Part shown: one piece after another, positions 1-5,230 of the stretch
How positions within the stretch are numbered: the first letter of the stretch is position 1
Layout of the letters: every line of letters begins with the position of its first letter
Origin: Candidatus Omnitrophota bacterium
GTDB taxonomy: Bacteria; Omnitrophota; Gorgyraeia; B26-G9
Direction of reading: 5' to 3'
DNA length: 7,525 nt
Assembly (NCBI GenBank): GCA_028718845.1
Contig: JAQULA010000082.1
Coordinates: forward strand, 1 to 7,525
Program-made: the position numbers and the translations under genes
Notes under the pieces: generated by a model
Told to the model about the DNA's origin: nothing
The model's database searches: none
Seen by the model: the letters and a program-made list of their open reading frames with translations, nothing else

Positions 1-857
1 GGCGTTATGCCAATGTTCATATTATTGTCCGGCCGAGTTTGGTCCAGGGCAAGACCGCGGTCGAAGATATTGCCCGGGGAATCGCCGATCTTAACGCTTA
101 CGGCGATGTCGATGTGATCATTGTCGGCAGAGGCGGCGGCAGCATGGAAGACCTGTGGCCGTTTAATGAGGAGGCGGTTGCGCGTGCGGTCTATAATTCC
201 CGGATCCCGGTTATTTCCGCGGTCGGTCATGAGATCGATTATACGATTTGTGATTTTGTCGCGGATGTCCGCGCCCCCACCCCGTCGGCGGCCGCGGAGC
301 TGGTGGTTCAGGAAAAAACTCGATTGCTGACCACTCTGGATATATTCCGTAAGCGGCTGAATGAAGCTATTACTAAACAGCTTACCGGGTCCCGGTCGCG
401 TTTCAGCCGTATCGTCGGCAGTTATGCTTTGCGCCGGCCGCACCTTATCGTCGAACAGTACCAACAGCGCCTGGACAGCCTGGATAAGGCGATAAAGGTC
501 GGGATGGTGCATGCGGTAAAGGCCCACCAGGCCCGGGTACAGCAGGCGACCAGTCGTATTATCAGTCTGCGCGGGATTATTGACCAGGCGGAACAGAAGG
601 TCGCTCAAGCGGATAAAGCCCTGCCGATGTTGATGGCGCATACTCTGCGTACCAAAGAAGGGTTATTGCGGCAGATAAGTTCGCGTTTATATAATCTGAA
701 CCCATTGGCGATTCTTTCCCGCGGTTATAGCGTGACCTGCGTTCAGGAGACGCGGCAGGTATTGAAAGATACCGGCGGATTGAAAAAAGGCGATCGAATA
801 GAGACAAAATTGAATAAAGGTGTTATTATAAGCCAGGTGGAGGAATGTCGGTCATGA
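1..857 (+). CDS. xseA: Exodeoxyribonuclease VII large subunit, 5'-truncated by the window edge
   Basis: XseA is the catalytic large subunit of exonuclease VII, a cytoplasmic nuclease that degrades single-stranded DNA from both ends to oligonucleotides, working with several XseB copies. The reading frame is open from base 3, and 284 codons are visible, about the C-terminal 60% of a protein usually 400-460 residues long. The N-terminal OB-fold lies outside the window. The family signature is very clear: VRPSLVQG near the start, then GRGGGSMEDLWPFNEE, then ISAVGHEIDYTICDFVADVR followed by APTPSAAAE. A long helical, coiled-coil-like stretch comes next, and the conserved tail (NPLAILSRGYS, then KGDRIET) closes the protein. 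The TTG at 39 is internal and is not the start. The gene overlaps xseB by four bases (ATGA), which suggests translational coupling. Confidence 0.97.
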   Translation, partial: RYANVHIIVRPSLVQGKTAVEDIARGIADLNAYGDVDVIIVGRGGGSMEDLWPFNEEAVARAVYNSRIPVISAVGHEIDYTICDFVADVRAPTPSAAAELVVQEKTRLLTTLDIFRKRLNEAITKQLTGSRSRFSRIVGSYALRRPHLIVEQYQQRLDSLDKAIKVGMVHAVKAHQARVQQATSRIISLRGIIDQAEQKVAQADKALPMLMAHTLRTKEGLLRQISSRLYNLNPLAILSRGYSVTCVQETRQVLKDTGGLKKGDRIETKLNKGVIISQVEECRS

Positions 858-1096
858 AAGAATTATCGTTTGAGCAGGCTTTACAGCGTTTGGAGAAAAT
901 TGCCGAGGACCTGGAGAGCGAAGACGTATCGCTGGACATGTCGTTAAAACATTATGAAGAAGGAATGAAGCTGATTGCCGTGTGCAATAAAAAACTGGAA
1001 GAAGCGAAAAAGAAGGTCGATCTATTGCTGAAAAAAGAGGGAACCGGTTTTGAGCTTAAGGAATTCGATGAAGAAACCCGCGAGGCCGCAGAGTAA
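854..1096 (+). CDS. xseB: Exodeoxyribonuclease VII small subunit
   Basis: XseB is the small helical subunit that binds the XseA coiled coil to form exonuclease VII. The 80-residue product has the usual family length and pattern: LSFEQALQRLEKIAEDLES, then SLDMSLKHYEEGMKL, then a lysine/glutamate-rich helix and an acidic tail. Two starts are possible. ATG at 845 gives 83 residues but lies only one base after the GGAGG at 839-843, too close to be used with it. ATG at 854 lies ten bases after that GGAGG and gives an ATGA overlap with the xseA stop, so I prefer 854. Position directly after xseA supports the call. dxs begins eight bases after its stop. Confidence 0.95.
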   Translation: MKELSFEQALQRLEKIAEDLESEDVSLDMSLKHYEEGMKLIAVCNKKLEEAKKKVDLLLKKEGTGFELKEFDEETREAAE

Positions 1097-1104
1097 CCCA
1101 AACT

Positions 1105-2988
1105 ATGGAAAAAATACTCGATAAAGTCGAAAAACCGTACGATTTGAAAAAATTATCCATGCCGCAGCTTGAACAGCTGGGCCGTGAGATACGCGAGTTG
1201 ATCATCGAGACCGTATCGAAGAACGGCGGGCACCTGGCCAGCAATCTGGGTACGGTCGAATTGACGATCGCCCTGCATTATTGCCTGAACATGCCGGATG
1301 ATATTATCCTTTGGGATGTCGGGCACCAGGCGTATACCCATAAGATCCTTACCGGCCGGAAAAAAGATTTTTCCACTTTGCGTCAGCCCGGCGGTATCAG
1401 CGGATTTCCGGATATCGATGAAACCCCGGTGTATGATTATTTTACGGTGGGGCACAGTTCCACGTCGATTTCCTGGGCGTTAGGTTTGGCTTGCGGCCGG
1501 GACCTGGTCAATGTCGGCAAACGCCGCATCGCCGTGGTTATCGGGGATGCGTCTTTGGCCAACGGCATGGCATTTGAGGCCTTGAATCATACCGGCCACC
1601 TTAATAAAGATATCATGGTAATCCTGAATGATAATGAGTTGAGTATTTCCGCTCCGATCGGGGCGTTAAGTAAATATTTGAACCGGGTCGCCACCAGTCC
1701 GGTGTATAACCGTATCCGGCACGATGTGGAAAAATTGCTCAAAAGAGTGCCCTGGTTCGGTTTTCGGACCCTGCGCGCGGCCAAACGCCTGGAGCGGGCG
1801 TTGAAAAACCTGCTGGTGCCCGGGATGTGGTTTGAAGAACTGGGATTCCGCTATTTCGGGCCGATCAGCGGACAGGATATCCCCTCGATGATCTCGACTT
1901 TCAACAGTGTGGCCGAGTTGGGAGAACCGGTGTTGATCCATGTGTTGACTAAGAAGGGCAAGGGATACTCGCATGCCGAGAATTTTCCTTCCAAATACCA
2001 CAGCGCGGGTAAATTCGAAGTCAGTTCCGGGGCTATGGCCTGTGCTTCCGGAAAATCGTTCACCGAGGTTTTTGGGGAAAAAATGCTGGAGCTGGGCAAT
2101 AAGAACGAAAAAATCGTGGCGATCACCGCGGCTATGCCCGGAGGTACCGGGTTGGAAAAATTCGGGGAACAGTTCCCCGCCCGGTTCTTCGATACCGGTA
2201 TTGCCGAGGAACACGCGGTTGGATTTGCCGCCGGAGTGGCCCGCAGCGGGTTCAAACCGGTGGTCGCGATTTATTCCACTTTTCTGCAGCGGAGTTTCGA
2301 CCAGATCATTCATGATGTGTGTTTGCAAAAATTACCGGTTGTTTTTGTCCTGGACCGCGCCGGGATTGTTCCGGATGACGGGCCGACGCATAACGGGGTG
2401 TTCGACCTTGCTTATTTACGGCTGATCCCGAATATGATTGTCATGGCGCCTTCGGATAAGGAAGAATTGGAGCGCATGCTGGGACTGGCAATGTTATTGA
2501 AACCGCCCTGCGCGATCCGATTTCCTAAAGATTGCGTCCCGGATTTCGGACGGGAAAAGACCAATGCGATCATTACTTTGGGCCGGTCACGCCTGATGCG
2601 CCCGGGTAAGGATATGCTGCTTATCGCGTTGGGAAGCATGGTTGCCCCGGCGATGGAAGCCGCCGCGCTGCTGGATAAGGAACAGATAAGCGTGGAGGTA
2701 GTGGACGCGCGGTTCGTAAAACCGTTGGACGTGGATATGCTTCAGGAAAAAGCCCGTCGGTTTAAAGTTTTTATCACGGTTGAAGACGGGGTGATCAACG
2801 GCGGCTTCGGCAGCGGGGTAGCCGAATATTTGCAGAATAACCTCGATAATCCGCCGCAGGTGCATATGCTCGGGCTTCCGGATGAATTCCTTAAACACGG
2901 GAAACGGGACGGCTTGCTGGCCAAATGCGGCCTGAATGCCGCGGGGATTGCGGCTTCGGTTAAAAAATTCTTAAATAAAAAATCATAA
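1105..2988 (+). CDS. dxs: 1-deoxy-D-xylulose-5-phosphate synthase
   Basis: Dxs condenses pyruvate with glyceraldehyde 3-phosphate, using thiamine diphosphate, to form DXP, the first MEP-pathway intermediate. The 627 residues match the family length and all three domains are present. Domain I holds GGHLASNLG (H43), GHQAYTHKILTGR (72-84), GHSSTSIS (116-123) and the cofactor motif GDAS...NDN (D148, N175). The middle holds WFEELGFRYFGP. Domain II holds FDTGIAEEHA (catalytic Glu about 368), YSTFLQRSFDQ, DRAGIV and DDGPTHNG (H429). The transketolase C-terminal domain follows (DARFVKPLD, then EDGVINGGFG). Several normally conserved positions differ: GDA for GDG, GPISGQD (252-258) for GPIDGHD, and FPKD (473-476) for YPRG. 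The Glu, H43 and H429 remain, so I expect an active enzyme, but a diverged paralogue is possible. No clear Shine-Dalgarno precedes the ATG; the xseB stop is eight bases upstream, so translation may be coupled. Confidence 0.95.
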   Translation: MEKILDKVEKPYDLKKLSMPQLEQLGREIRELIIETVSKNGGHLASNLGTVELTIALHYCLNMPDDIILWDVGHQAYTHKILTGRKKDFSTLRQPGGISGFPDIDETPVYDYFTVGHSSTSISWALGLACGRDLVNVGKRRIAVVIGDASLANGMAFEALNHTGHLNKDIMVILNDNELSISAPIGALSKYLNRVATSPVYNRIRHDVEKLLKRVPWFGFRTLRAAKRLERALKNLLVPGMWFEELGFRYFGPISGQDIPSMISTFNSVAELGEPVLIHVLTKKGKGYSHAENFPSKYHSAGKFEVSSGAMACASGKSFTEVFGEKMLELGNKNEKIVAITAAMPGGTGLEKFGEQFPARFFDTGIAEEHAVGFAAGVARSGFKPVVAIYSTFLQRSFDQIIHDVCLQKLPVVFVLDRAGIVPDDGPTHNGVFDLAYLRLIPNMIVMAPSDKEELERMLGLAMLLKPPCAIRFPKDCVPDFGREKTNAIITLGRSRLMRPGKDMLLIALGSMVAPAMEAAALLDKEQISVEVVDARFVKPLDVDMLQEKARRFKVFITVEDGVINGGFGSGVAEYLQNNLDNPPQVHMLGLPDEFLKHGKRDGLLAKCGLNAAGIAASVKKFLNKKS

Positions 2989-3004
2989 TAAGGGAGTTAC
3001 GCTC

Positions 3005-4330
3005 ATGAATGTAGTACGTTTTGCGCCTTCACCGACCGGGTTCCTGCATATCGGCGGGGCCCGCACCGCATTATTCAACTGGCTGTTCGCGCGTTCCACC
3101 AAGGGAAAATTTATTTTGCGCATCGAAGATACCGACCTGAATCGTTCGGAAGAGCGTTTTATCGAAGAAATCCTGGGCAGTATGAAATGGCTGGGCCTGG
3201 ATTGGGATGAACTGCATCATCAGAGCGAACGCTTTGCTATCTATAAAGAACATGCTCAAAAATTATTGGAGAGCGGAAAAGCTTATCAGGACGGTACGGC
3301 AATTATTTATAAGATCCCGGAGAATCTGCAAATCCGGTTTTTCGATGTTATTCACGGCGAAATCGCGATCGATGCCGAACAGCTCAAGGATCAGGTGTTG
3401 ATAAAATCGGATGGATCGCCGTCATATAATTTCTGCTGTGTGGTCGATGACGCGCTGATGGGGGTTACCAATATTATCCGCGGCGACGATCATATCGCCA
3501 ATACCCCCAAACAGATTATTCTATATGAGGCTTTGGGCTTGAAGCCGCCGAAATTCGCCCATATCCCGATGATTCTCGGCGAGGATAAATCGCGTATGTC
3601 CAAACGGCATGGGGCAACCGCGATCAGCGAATACCGCCGTCAGGGATATTTGCCGGAGGCGCTGGTGAATTACCTGGCATTGCTGGGCTGGTCTCCGGGA
3701 AACGACCGCGAGATCTTTACCTTGCAGACTTTGGTCAAGGATTTTTCGCTTAAGCGGGTAAATAAAACCGCGGCGGTGTTTGATATCACCAAATTGAACT
3801 GGATTAACGGCCAGTACATTAAAAATCTGGATAACGAAAAGCTGATTGACCTGCTGGTGCCGGGGTTAACCGAGAAGGGATTTATCGCGGATACCTTTGA
3901 CCGGCAGTGGCTAAGCGGCCTGATCGGGCTTTATAAAACCCGTTTCAGCACGCTGGAGCAATTCGCGCAGATGACCGGGTTTTTTTTCAATGATGCGGTG
4001 CATTATGATGAAGAAGCGGTTAAAAGTTTTCTCAGCGCGGAACAGTCCGCGCTGTATCTGGAGAAACTTAAATCGGCGCTGGAAGGGCTCGATTCGTTTA
4101 CCCCCGGGGACATTGAAAATGCGATGCGGGCGGTTATCGAGGACCTCAAGGTGTCTGCCGGCGAGCTGATCCATCCGGTCCGGGTAGCATTGACCGGCGG
4201 CACGGTAAGTCCTGGGATATTTGAGGTTATCGCGTTTCTCGGCAAAGATAGGACGATCGCCCGGCTGGACAAGGTGGCCAAAAAAATTCGCAGCCGCAGC
4301 CTGATGTTTGACAAATTGGATAAACTCTGA
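3005..4330 (+). CDS. gltX: Glutamate--tRNA ligase, short form lacking the zinc-binding insertion
   Basis: GltX is the class I synthetase that attaches glutamate to tRNA-Glu (and to tRNA-Gln in bacteria that rely on GatCAB). The ATG has a good ribosome site, AGGGAG at 2991-2996, eight bases away. Visible landmarks are RFAPSPTGFLHIGGARTALF (HIGH-type motif, 15-18), LRIEDTD (38-44), SYNFCCVVDDALMG, IIRGDDHIANTPKQ, and SRMSKRHGA (196-204, KMSKS-type). The C-terminal helical anticodon-binding region starts near 260 and contains LNWINGQYI and the conserved ALTGG. At 441 residues the protein is shorter than the usual 470-500. The loss is local: after GKAY (91-94) only about five residues precede the strand IIYKIP. 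The family normally has about 40 residues here, with the YCxC...CxH zinc-binding segment near the tRNA acceptor stem. A GluQ-type synthetase is unlikely because the anticodon-binding region is present. Confidence 0.96.
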   Translation: MNVVRFAPSPTGFLHIGGARTALFNWLFARSTKGKFILRIEDTDLNRSEERFIEEILGSMKWLGLDWDELHHQSERFAIYKEHAQKLLESGKAYQDGTAIIYKIPENLQIRFFDVIHGEIAIDAEQLKDQVLIKSDGSPSYNFCCVVDDALMGVTNIIRGDDHIANTPKQIILYEALGLKPPKFAHIPMILGEDKSRMSKRHGATAISEYRRQGYLPEALVNYLALLGWSPGNDREIFTLQTLVKDFSLKRVNKTAAVFDITKLNWINGQYIKNLDNEKLIDLLVPGLTEKGFIADTFDRQWLSGLIGLYKTRFSTLEQFAQMTGFFFNDAVHYDEEAVKSFLSAEQSALYLEKLKSALEGLDSFTPGDIENAMRAVIEDLKVSAGELIHPVRVALTGGTVSPGIFEVIAFLGKDRTIARLDKVAKKIRSRSLMFDKLDKL

Positions 4331-4356
4331 TATTCTTTTATCCACGCCTGCTTCGA

Positions 4357-4383
4357 CCGCCGGGTTTTGCCCCCGGGGAGCGG
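4357..4383. repeat. GC-rich imperfect palindrome between gltX and the GIY-YIG gene
   Basis: CCGCCGGG at 4357-4364 can pair with CCCG (4372-4375) and GCGG (4380-4383), leaving a TTTTGCC loop and a four-base bulge. No T-run follows on either strand, so it does not look like an intrinsic terminator. It is the most GC-rich part of the 73-base spacer. It could be a REP-like palindrome, or a hairpin that protects the gltX mRNA 3' end; I cannot tell which from one copy. Confidence 0.4.
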
Positions 4384-4403
4384 CATAACTAAACGAAATA
4401 TAT

Positions 4404-4667
4404 ATGTACTATCTGCATGTTTTTTATAATCGTAAACGCGATGAATTCTGTTGCGGCGTAAGCGATGACTTGCGTAAAAGCACGGCGGAACAGAAACAAA
4501 TCAGCCGTGAATATCAGATGGTTTTTTACGAATGTTTTATGGCGAAAACCGACGCGGAACGCCGGCTTAACCATTTGCGGAATATTCAGGGCCAGAGAGA
4601 GCTCCGGATGATGTTGAGCGACAGCCTGAGTATGACCAAGCCGCCGGTTGACTGGCAAAATGCTTAA
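4404..4667 (+). CDS. Small GIY-YIG domain protein with eroded catalytic motifs
   Basis: The 87-residue product resembles the short, stand-alone GIY-YIG (UPF0213-like) proteins. It starts MYYLHVFY, has a DDLRK segment at 21-25, then the strand MVFYECF (39-45), and ends with a helix AERRLNHLRN (51-60), all in the family order. In active members the second motif is YIG, followed by DLxxR and then an RE pair carrying the metal-binding Glu. Here these positions read CCG (16-18), DLRKS with Ser26 in place of Arg, and RL with Leu55 in place of Glu. I infer that nuclease activity is lost or strongly altered. ATG at 4404 is the first ATG after an in-frame stop at 4386. No Shine-Dalgarno is visible, so translation may be weak or coupled. 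The gene lies between gltX and tRNA-Gln, and its 3' end appears to carry the tRNA promoter. Confidence 0.7.
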   Translation: MYYLHVFYNRKRDEFCCGVSDDLRKSTAEQKQISREYQMVFYECFMAKTDAERRLNHLRNIQGQRELRMMLSDSLSMTKPPVDWQNA

Positions 4668-4676
4668 ATAGATAGT
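4648..4676 (+). promoter_or_regulatory. Probable sigma-70-type promoter for tRNA-Gln
   Basis: TTGACT (4648-4653, five of six to TTGACA) and GATAGT (4671-4676, four of six to TATAAT) are separated by exactly 17 bases. Transcription would begin near 4683, about a dozen bases before the tRNA. The -35 element overlaps the last codons of the GIY-YIG gene. This is a match by eye; co-transcription from gltX is also possible. Confidence 0.5.
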
Positions 4677-4694
4677 AAAATCCAGAGACATTGC

Positions 4695-4768
4695 TGCCTC
4701 GTGGTGTAATGGTAACACGCTTGCCTCTGGAGCAAGTATTCATGGTTCGAGTCCATGCGAGGCAGCCA
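4695..4768 (+). tRNA. tRNA-Gln (anticodon CTG), CCA encoded
   Basis: The 74-base sequence folds into a full cloverleaf. The acceptor stem TGCCTCG pairs with CGAGGCA over 7 bp. The D stem is GTGT/ACAC, with a loop containing GG. The anticodon stem is CTTGC/GCAAG with loop CTCTGGA, so the anticodon is CTG at 4727-4729 and reads CAG. The variable loop is four bases, and the T arm is CATGG-TTCGAGT-CCATG. Discriminator G73 and the CCA (4766-4768) are encoded. The weak U1-A72 pair and G73 are typical of bacterial tRNA-Gln and are known recognition features for GlnRS or for the GatCAB amidotransferase. Two further bases upstream (GC at 4693-4694) could pair with G73 and the first C of CCA in the precursor. 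A terminator follows directly. Confidence 0.95.
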
Positions 4769-4776
4769 AAAAAATA

Positions 4777-4804
4777 ACCCCCTATTTCAGGGGGTATTTT
4801 TTTT
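4777..4804 (+). terminator. Intrinsic terminator after tRNA-Gln
   Basis: ACCCCC (4777-4782) pairs with GGGGGT (4790-4795) around the loop TATTTCA, followed by ATTTTTTTT. An A-run at 4768-4774 lies upstream, so the element could also work on the opposite strand. It starts nine bases after the tRNA CCA and ends the housekeeping-side transcript. Confidence 0.9.
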
Positions 4805-4825
4805 GCCCGCAGGGACTCGAACCAT
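4805..4825 (-). pseudogene. tRNA 3'-end fragment in inverse orientation
   Basis: On the minus strand this is a T-loop sequence GGTTCGAGTCC followed by an acceptor-like CTGCGGGC. The expected T-stem partner has a mismatch. No partner acceptor strand, D arm or anticodon arm is found in the next 100 bases, and CCA is absent. It may be a remnant of a tRNA gene, a scar of integration at the tRNA, or an inverted partial duplication of the neighbouring tRNA-Gln. Confidence 0.5.
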
Positions 4826-4838
4826 AAAAAAGTTTTTG

Positions 4839-5056
4839 GGGAAAAGATAGTTTTTCCCTATGTAGTGAGCGCCGGAGGACTGCCTGGTCCTCCAAGGAGC
4901 AAGGGAAGCCACTATCGGTCCGTTGGGGCTATGGTGGAATGCTTCCAATTAGGACGTAGAATAAAAAGTTCTATATTAAGCCGTTTTCCATAACGCTTTG
5001 ATAGAGTTAACGTTCTAAACCAAACCTTACCTTCACCTTGCAGGTGAAGATAAGGT
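4839..5056 (+). ncRNA. Candidate structured RNA or long 5' leader, family not recognised
   Basis: This gene-free stretch folds by eye into a series of strong helices. (1) GGGAAAA (4839-4845) with TTTTCCC (4852-4858). (2) GGAGGAC (4874-4880) with GTCCTCC (4887-4893), extended by GCGCC (4869-4873) with GGAGC (4896-4900). (3) A long hairpin, GGAAGC and CACTAT (4904-4915) with ATGGTG and GCTTCC (4931-4946), continued inward by GGTCC/GGGCT around the loop GTTG. (4) TTAGGACGT (4949-4957) with ACGTTCTAA (5010-5018), enclosing AGAA/TTCT (4958-4961/4969-4972) and AAGC-GTT/AAC-GCTT (4978-4985/4992-4998). (5) ACCTTA and CTTCACCT (5024-5038) with AGGTGAAG and TAAGGT (5042-5056), 14 bp with one mismatch around the loop TGC. 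No U-run terminates it, so it may be the leader of the exported-protein gene. The strand is uncertain. It does not match tmRNA, RNase P, 6S or SRP RNA as I know them. Confidence 0.42.
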
Positions 5057-5140
5057 CAATCTTAGCTCTCGGGCCGCATCTGATTATTTTTCAAATACTT
5101 AGGTAAGACATTAGTATCATTTCGTAACACCCCCGGCCGG

Positions 5141-5178
5141 TTATAATTCCAGACTAATTCAGATTAGCTATAATTATA
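5141..5178 (+). promoter_or_regulatory. AT-rich promoter region with two TATAAT boxes and an operator-like dyad
   Basis: TATAAT occurs at 5142-5147 and again at 5169-5174. Between them lies a perfect dyad, CTAAT-TCAG-ATTAG (5154-5167), which touches the second -10 box and could bind a regulator. Neither box has a convincing TTGACA-like -35 at 16-18 bases, so the exact promoter is uncertain. Transcription from either would give a leader of about 45-75 bases for the gene at 5227. A longer transcript from upstream would include the structured region. Confidence 0.4.
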
Positions 5179-5208
5179 TTTATATGATATACTTGGTAAG
5201 CTTTTTTT

Positions 5209-5230
5209 AGGAGGATTTATGAAGTCATGA
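5209..5230 (+). promoter_or_regulatory. Strong ribosome binding site and three-codon minicistron overlapping the next start
   Basis: AGGAGG (5209-5214) is a near-ideal Shine-Dalgarno site. Four bases after it comes ATG AAG TCA TGA (5219-5230), a complete three-codon reading frame. Its stop overlaps the ATG of the large exported protein at 5227 (ATGA). The spacing to 5227 is 12 bases, long for direct use. Either the site serves 5227 directly at long spacing, or ribosomes translate Met-Lys-Ser, stop and restart. Confidence 0.55.

Larger units (their letters stand above)
4739..4828. repeat. Imperfect palindrome built from the tRNA-Gln 3' end, the terminator and an inverted copy
   Basis: The left arm is the T arm plus 3' acceptor strand of tRNA-Gln (4739-4764). 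The centre is the terminator. The right arm is 4804-4828. Reverse-complementing the left arm and aligning it to the right arm gives 23 matches in 25 aligned positions with one single-base gap, including the perfect 13-mer GGACTCGAACCAT at 4813-4825. A terminator read-through RNA would form one long hairpin that sequesters the tRNA 3' half. On the minus strand the right arm reads like a tRNA T-loop and acceptor 3' strand (GGTTCGAGTCCCTGCGGGCA), but no matching remainder of a tRNA is found beyond it. Confidence 0.75.

Noticed and set aside
845..853. ATG 845 as the xseB start
   Set aside because: It is only one base from the GGAGG; ATG 854 has usable spacing, keeps the whole conserved domain and gives the ATGA overlap with xseA.
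1666..2328. Long minus-strand open frame (220 codons) inside dxs
   Set aside because: It lies wholly within a confidently identified dxs gene, its translation shows no recognisable family, and it is explained by codon bias of the + strand gene.
3911..4386. Two overlapping minus-strand frames over the end of gltX
   Set aside because: They are shadows of the conserved GluRS C-terminal region and show no protein-family signal.
4389..4718. Minus-strand open frame across the GIY-YIG gene and the tRNA
   Set aside because: It overlaps a tRNA with a perfect cloverleaf and a recognisable GIY-YIG protein in the other direction; its translation has no motif.
4805..4900. A complete second tRNA on the minus strand
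   Set aside because: The T-loop and acceptor 3' strand are visible, but no matching 5' acceptor strand, D arm or anticodon arm follows, so only a fragment is called.
4896..4946. Cobalamin riboswitch or SRP RNA (GGGAAGCCACTAT and AAGGAGCAAGGG looked suggestive)
   Set aside because: The other required boxes (B12 box, or the SRP GGAA-tetraloop domain with its flanking AGCA) are absent, and the helices drawn do not fit either fold.
4801..5226. CRISPR array or tandem direct repeats in the gene-free stretch
   Set aside because: The repeats here are inverted pairs that form hairpins; I saw no regularly spaced direct repeat.
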